DNA from: Lineus longissimus
Lineage: Eukaryota; Nemertea; Pilidiophora; Heteronemertea; Lineidae
DNA length: 64,000 nucleotides
Reading direction: 5' to 3'
Assembly: GCF_910592395.1 (NCBI RefSeq)
Contig: NC_088314.1
Coordinates: 12,092,001-12,156,000 of the forward strand
The position numbers and the translations under genes were made by a program. The first letter of the stretch is position 1, and each line of letters opens with the position of its first letter. Below, in pieces: positions 1 to 13,251 of this stretch. The notes below the pieces were generated by a model that worked only from the letters and a program-made list of their open reading frames with translations, made no database searches and was not told the origin of the DNA.

Positions 1-18
1 TTTTCTTTATTCGTATAT
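1..18. repeat. 3' end of a truncated monomer at the window edge
   Basis: The window opens in the TTTTCTTTATTCG tail of a monomer. Its CTTTATTCG ending is the form that closes class c in this array, so the preceding monomer is probably class c. Confidence 0.6.
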
Positions 19-233
19 ATGGTTACGTATTATAAACGCCTATTATACTTTCGCTTAGTCGTAATATTTAGCTATATGGTTTCATTCACTAGAGTTTTAT
101 CGATAGGCATATTGTGATGTTATTGATTCCAAGTACTCATTATTACCGATTAGTACAGTAATATATTGATACAATTACACTCTCATCATTATTATCGTCA
201 CTATCACTTGTTATCTTTTCCTTATTCGTATAT
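19..233. repeat. Class b monomer (215 bp)
   Basis: Class b reads CGATAGGCATATTGTGATG, then TTATTGATTCCAAGTACTC and a single-A GATTAGTACAG. It is the last monomer of the HOR unit preceding position 234 and is present in both array families. Confidence 0.9.
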
Positions 234-3200
234 ATGGTTACGTATTATAAACGCCTATTATACTTTCGCTTAGTCGTAATATTTAGCTATATGGTTTCAT
301 TCACTAGAGTTTTATCGATAGACTTATGTTATTTATTCCTAGTATCCTCATTATTACCGATTAAGTACAGTAATATATTGATACAATTACACTCTCATCA
401 TTATTATCGTCACTCTCACTTGTTATCTTTTCCTTATTCGTATATATGGTTACGTATTATAAACGCCTATTATACTTTCGCTTAGTCGTAATATTTAGCT
501 ATATGGTTTCATTCACTAGAGTTTTATCGATAGACTTATGTTATTTATTCCTAGTATCCTCATTATTACCGATTAGTACAGTAATATATTGATACAATTA
601 CACTCTCATCATTATTATCGTCACTATCACTTGTTATCTTTTCTTTATTCGTATATATGGTTACGTATTATAAACGCCTATTATACTTTTGCTTAGCCGT
701 AATAATTAGTTATATGGTTTCATTCACTCCGTGAAACCTTGAGTTTTATCGATAGGCATATTGTGATTTCATTTATTCCTAGTATCCGCATTATTACCGA
801 TTAAGTACAGTAATATATTGATACAATTACACTCTCATCATTATTATCGTCACTATCACTTGTTATCTTTTCCTTATTGGTATATATAGTTACGTATTAT
901 AAACGCCTATTATACTTTCGCTTAGTCGTAATATTTAGCTATATGGTTTCATTCACTAGAGTTTTATCGATAGGCATATGTTATTTATTCCTAGTATCCT
1001 CATTATTACCGATTAGTACAGTAATATATTGATACAATTACACTCTCATCATTATAATCGTCACTATCACTTGTTATCTTTTCTTTATTCGTATATATGG
1101 TTACGTATTATAAACGCCTATTATACTTTTGCTTAGCCGTAATAATTAGTTATATGGTTTCATTCACTCCGTGAAACCTTGAGTTTTATCGATAGGCATA
1201 TTGTGATTTCATTTATTCCTAGTATCCGCATTATTACCGATTAAGTACAGTAATATATTGATACAATTACACTCTCATCATTATAATCGTCACTATCACT
1301 TGTTATCTTTTCTTTATTCGTATATATGGTTACGTATTATAAACGCCTATTATACTTTCGCTTAGTCGTAATATTTAGCTATATGGTTTCATTCACTAGA
1401 GTTTTATCGATAGGCATATTGTGATGTTATTGATTCCAAGTACTCATTATTACCGATTAGTACAGTAATATATTGATACAATTACACTCTCATCATTATT
1501 ATCGTCACTATCACTTGTTATCTTTTCCTTATTCGTATATATGGTTGCGTATTATAAACGCCTATTATACATTCGCTTAGTCGTAATATTTAGCAATATG
1601 GTTTCATTCACTAGAGTTTTATCGATAAGCATATTGTGATGTTATTTATTCCTAGTATCCTCATTATTACCGACTAATTACAGTAATATATATTATCGTC
1701 ACTATTATATATTTTCTTTTTCTTTATGCGTATATATGGTTACGTATTATAAACGCCTATTATACTTTCACTTAGTTGTAATATTTAGCTATATGGCTTC
1801 ATTCACTAGAGTTTTATCGATAAGCATATTGTGATGTTATTTATTCCTAGTATCCTCATTATTACCGACTAAGTACAGTAATATATATTATCGTCACTAT
1901 TATACTTTTGCTTAGTCGTAATATTTAGCTATATGGTTTCATTCACTAGAGTTTTATCGATAGACTTATGTTATTTATTCCTAGTATCCTCATTATTACC
2001 GATTAGTACAGTAATATATTGATACAATTACACTCTCATCATTATTATCGTCACTATCACTTGTTATCTTTTCCTTATTCGTATATATGGTTACGTATTA
2101 TAAACGCCTATTATACTTTTGCTTAGTCGTAATAATTAGTTATATGGTTTCATTCACTCCGTGAAACCTTGAGTTTTATCGATAGGCATATTGTGATTTC
2201 ATTTATTCCTAGTATCCGCATTATTACCGATTAAGTACAGTAATATATTGATACAATTACACTCTCATCATTATTATCGTCACTATCACTTGTTATCTTT
2301 TCTTTATTCGTATATATGGTTACGTATTATAAACGCCTATTATACTTTCGCTTAGTCGTAATATTTAGCTATATGGTTTCATTCACTAGAGTTTTATCGA
2401 TAGGCATATTGTGATGTTATTGATTCCAAGTACTCATTATTACCGATTAGTACAGTAATATATTGATACAATTACACTCTCATCATTATTATCGTCACTA
2501 TCACTTGTTATCTTTTCCTTATTCGTATATATGGTTGCGTATTATAAACGCCTATTATACATTCGCTTAGTCGTAATATTTAGCTATATGGTTTCATTCA
2601 CTAGAGTTTTATCGATAGACTTATGTTATTTATTCCTAGTATCCTCATTATTACCGATTAAGTACAGTAATATATTGATACAATTACACTCTCATCATTA
2701 TTATCGTCACTCTCACTTGTTATCTTTTCCTTATTCGTATATATGGTTACGTATTATAAACGCCTATTATACTTTCGCTTAGTCGTAATATTTAGCTATA
2801 TGGTTTCATTCACTAGAGTTTTATCGATAGGCATATGTTATTTATTCCTAGTATCCTCATTATTACCGATTAAGTACAGTAATATATTGATACAATTACA
2901 CTCTCATCATTATAATCGTCACTATCACTTGTTATCTTTTCCTTATTCGTATATATGGTTACGTATTATAAACGCCTATTATACTTTCGCTTAGTCGTAA
3001 TATTTAGCTATATGGTTTCATTCACTAGAGTTTTATCGATAGGCATATGTTATTTATTCCTAGTATCCTCATTATTACCGATTAAGTACAGTAATATATT
3101 GATACAATTACACTCTCATCATTATAATCGTCACTATCACTTGTTATCTTTTCCTTATTCGTATATATGGTTACGTATTATAAACGCCTATTATACTTTC

Positions 3201-3381
3201 GCTTAGTCGTAATATTTAGCTATATGGTTTCATTCACTAGAGTTTTATCGATAGGCATATTGTGATGTTATTGATTCCAAGTACTCATTATTACCGATTA
3301 GTACAGTAATATATTGATACAATTACACTCTCATCATTATTATCGTCACTATCACTTGTTATCTTTTCCTTATTCGTATAT
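234..3381. repeat. Left HOR unit L1 (3148 bp, 15 monomers)
   Basis: Order with start positions: a 234, g 446, c 657, e-like 886, c 1097, b 1326, d 1541, d3+g 1736, c 2087, b 2316, a 2531, e 2743, e 2955, b 3167. The monomer at 886 has TATATAGTT in place of TATATGGTT, a mark repeated exactly 9868 bp downstream (10754). The pair of adjacent e monomers (212 bp each) at 2743 and 2955 looks like a recent tandem duplication. Confidence 0.9.
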
Positions 3382-3804
3382 ATGGTTGCGTATTATAAAC
3401 GCCTATTATACATTCGCTTAGTCGTAATATTTAGCTATATGGTTTCATTCACTAGAGTTTTATCGATAGACTTATGTTATTTATTCCTAGTATCCTCATT
3501 ATTACCGATTAAGTACAGTAATATATTGATACAATTACACTCTCATCATTATTATCGTCACTCTCACTTGTTATCTTTTCCTTATTCGTATATATGGTTA
3601 CGTATTATAAACGCCTATTATACTTTCGCTTAGTCGTAATATTTAGCTATATGGTTTCATTCACTAGAGTTTTATCGATAGACTTATGTTATTTATTCCT
3701 AGTATCCTCATTATTACCGATTAGTACAGTAATATATTGATACAATTACACTCTCATCATTATTATCGTCACTATCACTTGTTATCTTTTCCTTATTGGT
3801 ATAT

Positions 3805-3999
3805 ATGGTTACGTATTATAAACGCCTTTTATACTTTCGCTTAGTCGTAATATTTAGCAATATGGTTTCATTCACTAGAGTTTTATCGATAAGCATATTG
3901 TGATGTTATTTATTCCTAGTATCCTCATTATTACCGACTAATTACAGTAATATATATTATCGTCACTATTATATATTTTCTTTTTCTTTATGCGTATAT
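3805..3999. repeat. Class d monomer (195 bp), left form
   Basis: Class d lacks 24 bp between CAGTAATATAT and ATTATCGTC, reads GACTAATTACAG, and ends TATATATTTTCTTTTTC then TTTATGCG instead of CACTTGTTATC then TTATTCG. It also carries AGCAATATGG for AGCTATATGG. This copy has CGCCTTTTATAC where others read CGCCTATTATAC, a mark shared with the copies at 7165 and 13674. Confidence 0.9.
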
Positions 4000-4194
4000 A
4001 TGGTTACGTATTATAAACGCCTATTATACTTTCACTTAGTTGTAATATTTAGCTATATGGCTTCATTCACTAGAGTTTTATCGATAAGCATATTGTGATG
4101 TTATTTATTCCTAGTATCCTCATTATTACCGACTAATTACAGTAATATATATTATCGTCACTATTATATATTTTCTTTTTCTTTATGCGTATAT

Positions 4195-4334
4195 ATGGTT
4201 ACGTATTATAAACGCCTATTATACTTTCACTTAGTTGTAATATTTAGCTATATGGCTTCATTCACTAGAGTTTTATCGATAAGCATATTGTGATGTTATT
4301 TATTCCTAGTATCCTCATTATTACCGACTAAGTA
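4195..4334. repeat. Class d3 short monomer (140 bp)
   Basis: Relative to a full-length monomer of about 218 bp this class lacks 24 bp after CAGTAATATAT and 54 bp that include the TATATATGGTTACG landmark of the next monomer. The second junction reads CACTATTATAC, where both parental ends carry CTAT. It is followed here by a full-length class f monomer marked by TTCATGCACTAG (4335-4546). Confidence 0.88.
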
Positions 4335-6741
4335 CAGTAATATATATTATCGTCACTATTATACTTTTGCTTAGTCGTAATATTTAGCTATATGGTTTCA
4401 TGCACTAGAGTTTTATCGATAGGCATATGTTATTTATTCCTAGTATCCTCATTATTACCGATTAAGTACAGTAATATATTGATACAATTACACTCTCATC
4501 ATTATAATCGTCACTATCACTTGTTATCTTTTCCTTATTCGTATATATGGTTACGTATTATAAACGCCTATTATACTTTCGCTTAGTCGTAATATTTAGC
4601 TATATGGTTTCATTCACTAGAGTTTTATCGATAGGCATATTGTGATGTTATTGATTCCAAGTACTCATTATTACCGATTAGTACAGTAATATATTGATAC
4701 AATTACACTCTCATCATTATTATCGTCACTATCACTTGTTATCTTTTCCTTATTCGTATATATGGTTGCGTATTATAAACGCCTATTATACATTCGCTTA
4801 GTCGTAATATTTAGCAATATGGTTTCATTCACTAGAGTTTTATCGATAAGCATATTGTGATGTTATTTATTCCTAGTATCCTCATTATTACCGACTAATT
4901 ACAGTAATATATATTATCGTCACTATTATATATTTTCTTTTTCTTTATGCGTATATATGGTTACGTATTATAAACGCCTATTATACTTTCACTTAGTTGT
5001 AATATTTAGCTATATGGCTTCATTCACTAGAGTTTTATCGATAAGCATATTGTGATGTTATTTATTCCTAGTATCCTCATTATTACCGACTAAGTACAGT
5101 AATATATATTATCGTCACTATTATACTTTTGCTTAGTCGTAATATTTAGCTATATGGTTTCATTCACTAGAGTTTTATCGATAGACTTATGTTATTTATT
5201 CCTAGTATCCTCATTATTACCGATTAGTACAGTAATATATTGATACAATTACACTCTCATCATTATTATCGTCACTACCACTTGTTATCTTTTCTTTATT
5301 CGTATATATGGTTACGTATTATAAACGCCTATTATACTTTTGCTTAGCCGTAATAATTAGTTATATGGTTTCATTCACTCCGTGAAACCTTGAGTTTTAT
5401 CGATAGGCATATTGTGATTTCATTTATTCCTAGTATCCGCATTATTACCGATTAAGTACAGTAATATATTGATACAATTACACTCTCATCATTATAATCG
5501 TCACTATCACTTGTTATCTTTTCTTTATTCGTATATATGGTTACGTATTATAAACGCCTATTATACTTTCGCTTAGTCGTAATATTTAGCTATATGGTTT
5601 CATTCACTAGAGTTTTATCGATAAGCATATTGTGATGTTATTGATTCCAAGTACTCATTATTACCGATTAGTACAGTAATATATTGATACAATTACACTC
5701 TCATCATTATTATCGTCACTATCACTTGTTATCTTTTCCTTATTCGTATATATGGTTGCGTATTATAAACGCCTATTATACATTCGCTTAGTCGTAATAT
5801 TTAGCAATATGGTTTCATTCACTAGAGTTTTATCGATAAGCATATTGTGATGTTATTTATTCCTAGTATCCTCATTATTACCGACTAATTACAGTAATAT
5901 ATATTATCGTCACTATTATATATTTTCTTTTTCTTTATGCGTATATATGGTTACGTATTATAAACGCCTATTATACTTTCACTTAGTTGTAATATTTAGC
6001 TATATGGCTTCATTCACTAGAGTTTTATCGATAAGCATATTGTGATGTTATTTATTCCTAGTATCCTCATTATTATCGACTAAGTACAGTAATATATATT
6101 ATCGTCACTATTATACTTTTGCTTAGTCGTAATATTTAGCTATATGGTTTCATGCACTAGAGTTTTATCGATAGACTTATGTTATTTATTCCTAGTATCC
6201 TCATTATTACCGATTAGTACAGTAATATATTGATACAATTACACTCTCATCATTATTATCGTCACTATCACTTGTTATCTTTTCTTTATTCGTATATATG
6301 GTTACGTATTATAAACGCCTATTATACTTTTGCTTAGCCGTAATAATTAGTTATATGGTTTCATTCACTCCGTGAAACCTTGAGTTTTATCGATAGGCAT
6401 ATTGTGATTTCATTTATTCCTAGTATCCGCATTATTACCGATTAAGTACAGTAATATATTGATACAATTACACTCTCATCATTATAATCGTCACTATCAC
6501 TTGTTATCTTTTCTTTATTCGTATATATGGTTACGTATTATAAACGCCTATTATACTTTCGCTTAGTCGTAATATTTAGCTATATGGTTTCATTCACTAG
6601 AGTTTTATCGATAGGCATATTGTGATGTTATTGATTCCAAGTACTCATTATTACCGATTAGTACAGTAATATATTGATACAATTACACTCTCATCATTAT
6701 TATCGTCACTATCACTTGTTATCTTTTCCTTATTCGTATAT

Positions 6742-9700
6742 ATGGTTGCGTATTATAAACGCCTATTATACTTTCGCTTAGTCGTAATATTTAGCTATAT
6801 GGTTTCATTCACTAGAGTTTTATCGATAGACTTATGTTATTTATTCCTAGTATCCTCATTATTACCGATTAAGTACAGTAATATATTGATACAATTACAC
6901 TCTCATCATTATTATCGTCACTCTCACTTGTTATCTTTTCCTTATTCGTATATATGGTTACGTATTATAAACGCCTATTATACTTTCGCTTAGTCGTAAT
7001 ATTTAGCTATATGGTTTCATTCACTAGAGTTTTATCGATAGACTTATGTTATTTATTCCTAGTATCCTCATTATTACCGATTAGTACAGTAATATATTGA
7101 TACAATTACACTCTCATCATTATTATCGTCACTATCACTTGTTATCTTTTCCTTATTGGTATATATGGTTACGTATTATAAACGCCTTTTATACTTTCGC
7201 TTAGTCGTAATATTTAGCAATATGGTTTCATTCACTAGAGTTTTATCGATAAGCATATTGTGATGTTATTTATTCCTAGTATCCTCATTATTACCGACTA
7301 ATTACAGTAATATATATTATCGTCACTATTATATATTTTCTTTTTCTTTATGCGTATATATGGTTACGTATTATAAACGCCTATTATACTTTCACTTAGT
7401 TGTAATATTTAGCTATATGGCTTCATTCACTAGAGTTTTATCGATAAGCATATTGTGATGTTATTTATTCCTAGTATCCTCATTATTACCGACTAATTAC
7501 AGTAATATATATTATCGTCACTATTATATATTTTCTTTTTCTTTATGCGTATATATGGTTACGTATTATAAACGCCTATTATACTTTCACTTAGTTGTAA
7601 TATTTAGCTATATGGCTTCATTCACTAGAGTTTTATCGATAAGCATATTGTGATGTTATTTATTCCTAGTATCCTCATTATTACCGACTAAGTACAGTAA
7701 TATATATTATCGTCACTATTATACTTTTGCTTAGTCGTAATATTTAGCTATATGGTTTCATGCACTAGAGTTTTATCGATAGGCATATGTTATTTATTCC
7801 TAGTATCCTCATTATTACCGATTAAGTACAGTAATATATTGATACAATTACACTCTCATCATTATAATCGTCACTATCACTTGTTTTCTTTTCCTTATTC
7901 GTATATATGGTTACGTATTATAAACGCCTATTATACTTTCGCTTAGTCGTAATATTTAGCTATATGGTTTCATTCACTAGAGTTTTATCGATAGGCATAT
8001 TGTGATGTTATTGATTCCAAGTACTCATTATTACCGATTAGTACAGTAATATATTGATACAATTACACTCTCATCATTATTATCGTCACTATCACTTGTT
8101 ATCTTTTCCTTATTCGTATATATGGTTGCGTATTATAAACGCCTATTATACATTCGCTTAGTCGTAATATTTAGCAATATGGTTTCATTCACTAGAGTTT
8201 TATCGATAAGCATATTGTGATGTTATTTATTCCTAGTATCCTCATTATTACCGACTAATTACAGTAATATATATTATCGTCACTATTATATATTTTCTTT
8301 TTCTTTATGCGTATATATGGTTACGTATTATAAACGCCTATTATACTTTCACTTAGTTGTAATATTTAGCTATATGGTTTCATTCACTAGAGTTTTATCG
8401 ATAAGCATATTGTGATGTTATTTATTCCTAGTATCCTCATTATTACCGACTAAGTACAGTAATATATATTATCGTCACTATTATACTTTTGCTTAGTCGT
8501 AATATTTAGCTATATGGTTTCATTCACTAGAGTTTTATCGATAGACTTATGTTATTTATTCCTAGTATCCTCATTATTACCGATTAGTACAGTAATATAT
8601 TGATACAATTACACTCTCATCATTATTATCGTCACTACCACTTGTTATCTTTTCTTTATTCGTATATATGGTTACGTATTATAAACGCCTATTATACTTT
8701 TGCTTAGCCGTAATAATTAGTTATATGGTTTCATTCACTCCGTGAAACCTTGAGTTTTATCGATAGGCATATTGTGATTTCATTTATTCCTAGTATCCGC
8801 ATTATTACCGATTAAGTACAGTAATATATTGATACAATTACACTCTCATCATTATAATCGTCACTATCACTTGTTATCTTTTCTTTATTCGTATATATGG
8901 TTACGTATTATAAACGCCTATTATACTTTCGCTTAGTCGTAATATTTAGCTATATGGTTTCATTCACTAGAGTTTTATCGATAGGCATATTGTGATGTTA
9001 TTGATTCCAAGTACTCATTATTACCGATTAGTACAGTAATATATTGATACAATTACACTCTCATCATTATTATCGTCACTATCACTTGTTATCTTTTCCT
9101 TATTCGTATATATGGTTGCGTATTATAAACGCCTATTATACATTCGCTTAGTCGTAATATTTAGCAATATGGTTTCATTCACTAGAGTTTTATCGATAAG
9201 CATATTGTGATGTTATTTATTCCTAGTATCCTCATTATTACCGACTAATTACAGTAATATATATTATCGTCACTATTATATATTTTCTTTTTCTTTATGC
9301 GTATATATGGTTACGTATTATAAACGCCTATTATACTTTCACTTAGTTGTAATATTTAGCTATATGGCTTCATTCACTAGAGTTTTATCGATAAGCATAT
9401 TGTGATGTTATTTATTCCTAGTATCCTCATTATTACCGACTAAGTACAGTAATATATATTATCGTCACTATTATACTTATGCTTAGTCGTAATATTTAGC
9501 TATATGGTTTCATTCACTAGAGTTTTATCGATAGACTTATGTTATTTATTCCTAGTATCCTCATTATTACCGATTAGTACAGTAATATATTGATACAATT
9601 ACACTCTCATCATTATTATCGTCACTATCACTTGTTATCTTTTCTTTATTCGTATATATGGTTACGTATTATAAACGCCTATTATACTTTTGCTTAGCCG

Positions 9701-10101
9701 TAATAATTAGTTATATGGTTTCATTCACTCCGTGAAACCTTGAGTTTTATCGATAGGCATATTGTGATTTCATTTATTCCTAGTATCCGCATTATTACCG
9801 ATTAAGTACAGTAATATATTGATACAATTACACTCTCATCATTATAATCGTCACTATCACTTGTTATCTTTTCTTTATTCGTATATATGGTTACGTATTA
9901 TAAACGCCTATTATACTTTCGCTTAGTCGTAATATTTAGCTATATGGTTTCATTCACTAGAGTTTTATCGATAGGCATATTGTGATGTTATTGATTCCAA
10001 GTACTCATTATTACCGATTAGTACAGTAATATATTGATACAATTACACTCTCATCATTATTATCGTCACTATCACTTGTTATCTTTTCCTTATTCGTATA
10101 T
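6742..10101. repeat. Left HOR unit L3 (3360 bp, 17 monomers)
   Basis: Same monomer order and length as L2, offset 3360 bp throughout. Differences I saw include CATTCGC to CTTTCGC near 6771, TTATCTTTTC to TTTTCTTTTC near 7885, ATGGCTTC to ATGGTTTC near 8378, CGATAAGC to CGATAGGC near 8983, TATTATCGAC to TATTACCGAC near 9437, ACTTTTGC to ACTTATGC near 9479, and CATGCACT to CATTCACT near 9513. Even the rare CACTACCAC variant (5275 and 8635) is shared, so L2 and L3 diverged recently. Confidence 0.92.
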
Positions 10102-13100
10102 ATGGTTGCGTATTATAAACGCCTATTATACATTCGCTTAGTCGTAATATTTAGCTATATGGTTTCATTCACTAGAGTTTTATCGATAGACTTATGTTAT
10201 TTATTCCTAGTATCCTCATTATTACCGATTAAGTACAGTAATATATTGATACAATTACACTCTCATCATTATTATCGTCACTCTCACTTGTTATCTTTTC
10301 CTTATTCGTATATATGGTTACGTATTATAAACGCCTATTATACTTTCGCTTAGTCGTAATATTTAGCTATATGGTTTCATTCACTAGAGTTTTATCGATA
10401 GACTTATGTTATTTATTCCTAGTATCCTCATTATTACCGATTAGTACAGTAATATATTGATACAATTACACTCTCATCATTATTATCGTCACTATCACTT
10501 GTTATCTTTTCTTTATTCGTATATATGGTTACGTATTATAAACGCCTATTATACTTTTGCTTAGCCGTAATAATTAGTTATATGGTTTCATTCACTCCGT
10601 GAAACCTTGAGTTTTATCGATAGGCATATTGTGATTTCATTTATTCCTAGTATCCGCATTATTACCGATTAAGTACAGTAATATATTGATACAATTACAC
10701 TCTCATCATTATTATCGTCACTATCACTTGTTATCTTTTCCTTATTGGTATATATAGTTACGTATTATAAACGCCTATTATACTTTCGCTTAGTCGTAAT
10801 ATTTAGCTATATGGTTTCATTCACTAGAGTTTTATCGATAGGCATATGTTATTTATTCCTAGTATCCTCATTATTACCGATTAGTACAGTAATATATTGA
10901 TACAATTACACTCTCATCATTATAATCGTCACTATCACTTGTTATCTTTTCTTTATTCGTATATATGGTTACGTATTATAAACGCCTATTATACTTTTGC
11001 TTAGCCGTAATAATTAGTTATATGGTTTCATTCACTCCGTGAAACCTTGAGTTTTATCGATAGGCATATTGTGATTTCATTTATTCCTAGTATCCGCATT
11101 ATTACCGATTAAGTACAGTAATATATTGATACAATTACACTCTCATCATTATAATCGTCACTATCACTTGTTATCTTTTCTTTATTCGTATATATGGTTA
11201 CGTATTATAAACGCCTATTATACTTTCGCTTAGTCGTAATATTTAGCTATATGGTTTCATTCACTAGAGTTTTATCGATAGGCATATTGTGATGTTATTG
11301 ATTCCAAGTACTCATTATTACCGATTAGTACAGTAATATATTGATACAATTACACTCTCATCATTATTATCGTCACTATCACTTGTTATCTTTTCCTTAT
11401 TCGTATATATGGTTGCGTATTATAAACGCCTATTATACATTCGCTTAGTCGTAATATTTAGCAATATGGTTTCATTCACTAGAGTTTTATCGATAAGCAT
11501 ATTGTGATGTTATTTATTCCTAGTATCCTCATTATTACCGACTAATTACAGTAATATATATTATCGTCACTATTATATATTTTCTTTTTCTTTATGCGTA
11601 TATATGGTTACGTATTATAAACGCCTATTATACTTTCACTTAGTTGTAATATTTAGCTATATGGCTTCATTCACTAGAGTTTTATCGATAAGCATATTGT
11701 GATGTTATTTATTCCTAGTATCCTCATTATTACCGACTAAGTACAGTAATATATATTATCGTCACTATTATACTTTTGCTTAGTCGTAATATTTAGCTAT
11801 ATGGTTTCATTCACTAGAGTTTTATCGATAGACTTATGTTATTTATTCCTAGTATCCTCATTATTACCGATTAGTACAGTAATATATTGATACAATTACA
11901 CTCTCATCATTATTATCGTCACTATCACTTGTTATCTTTTCTTTATTCGTATATATGGTTACGTATTATAAACGCCTATTATACTTTTGCTTAGCCGTAA
12001 TAATTAGTTATATGGTTTCATTCACTCCGTGAAACCTTGAGTTTTATCGATAGGCATATTGTGATTTCATTTATTCCTAGTATCCGCATTATTACCGATT
12101 AAGTACAGTAATATATTGATACAATTACACTCTCATCATTATAATCGTCACTATCACTTGTTATCTTTTCTTTATTCGTATATATGGTTACGTATTATAA
12201 ACGCCTATTATACTTTCGCTTAGTCGTAATATTTAGCTATATGGTTTCATTCACTAGAGTTTTATCGATAGGCATATTGTGATGTTATTGATTCCAAGTA
12301 CTCATTATTACCGATTAGTACAGTAATATATTGATACAATTACACTCTCATCATTATTATCGTCACTATCACTTGTTATCTTTTCCTTATTCGTATATAT
12401 GGTTGCGTATTATAAACGCCTATTATACTTTCGCTTAGTCGTAATATTTAGCTATATGGTTTCATTCACTAGAGTTTTATCGATAGACTTATGTTATTTA
12501 TTCCTAGTATCCTCATTATTACCGATTAAGTACAGTAATATATTGATACAATTACACTCTCATCATTATTATCGTCACTCTCACTTGTTATCTTTTCCTT
12601 ATTCGTATATATGGTTACGTATTATAAACGCCTATTATACTTTCGCTTAGTCGTAATATTTAGCTATATGGTTTCATTCACTAGAGTTTTATCGATAGGC
12701 ATATGTTATTTATTCCTAGTATCCTCATTATTACCGATTAAGTACAGTAATATATTGATACAATTACACTCTCATCATTATAATCGTCACTATCACTTGT
12801 TATCTTTTCCTTATTCGTATATATGGTTACGTATTATAAACGCCTATTATACTTTCGCTTAGTCGTAATATTTAGCTATATGGTTTCATTCACTAGAGTT
12901 TTATCGATAGGCATATGTTATTTATTCCTAGTATCCTCATTATTACCGATTAAGTACAGTAATATATTGATACAATTACACTCTCATCATTATAATCGTC
13001 ACTATCACTTGTTATCTTTTCCTTATTCGTATATATGGTTACGTATTATAAACGCCTATTATACTTTCGCTTAGTCGTAATATTTAGCTATATGGTTTCA

Positions 13101-13251
13101 TTCACTAGAGTTTTATCGATAGGCATATTGTGATGTTATTTATTCCTAGTATCCTCATTATTACCGATTAGTACAGTAATATATTGATACAATTACACTC
13201 TCATCATTATTATCGTCACTATCACTTGTTATCTTTTCCTTATTCGTATAT
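10102..13251. repeat. Left HOR unit L4 (3150 bp, 15 monomers)
   Basis: Same order as L1, with starts a 10102, g 10314, c 10525, e-like 10754, c 10965, b 11194, d 11409, d3+g 11604, c 11955, b 12184, a 12399, e 12611, e 12823, b 13035. It is 2 bp longer than L1 because the b monomer at 13035 has TTATTTATTCCTAGTATCC in place of TTATTGATTCCAAGTAC, making a 217-bp hybrid of b with the other classes. Confidence 0.9.

Larger units (their letters stand above)
3382..6741. repeat. Left HOR unit L2 (3360 bp, 17 monomers)
   Basis: This is the reference unit of the left family. Order: a 3382, g 3594, d 3805, d2 4000, d3 4195, f 4335, b 4547, d 4762, d3 4957, g 5097, c 5308, b 5537, d 5752, d3 5947, g 6087, c 6298, b 6527. 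The block d-d3-g-c-b occurs twice in a row (4762-5751 and 5752-6741, 990 bp each), so the HOR contains its own internal duplication. Confidence 0.92.

Noticed and set aside
234-485. Open reading frames of 64-92 codons repeated about 50 times on the + strand, with hydrophobic predicted products
   Set aside because: Each runs through one 212-bp monomer and about 40 bp of the next, where the same DNA is read in another frame, because 212 is not a multiple of 3. Frames break in every 215-, 229-, 195- and 140-bp class, there is no codon-level conservation, and variation looks the same in all positions. They are by-products of the repeat.
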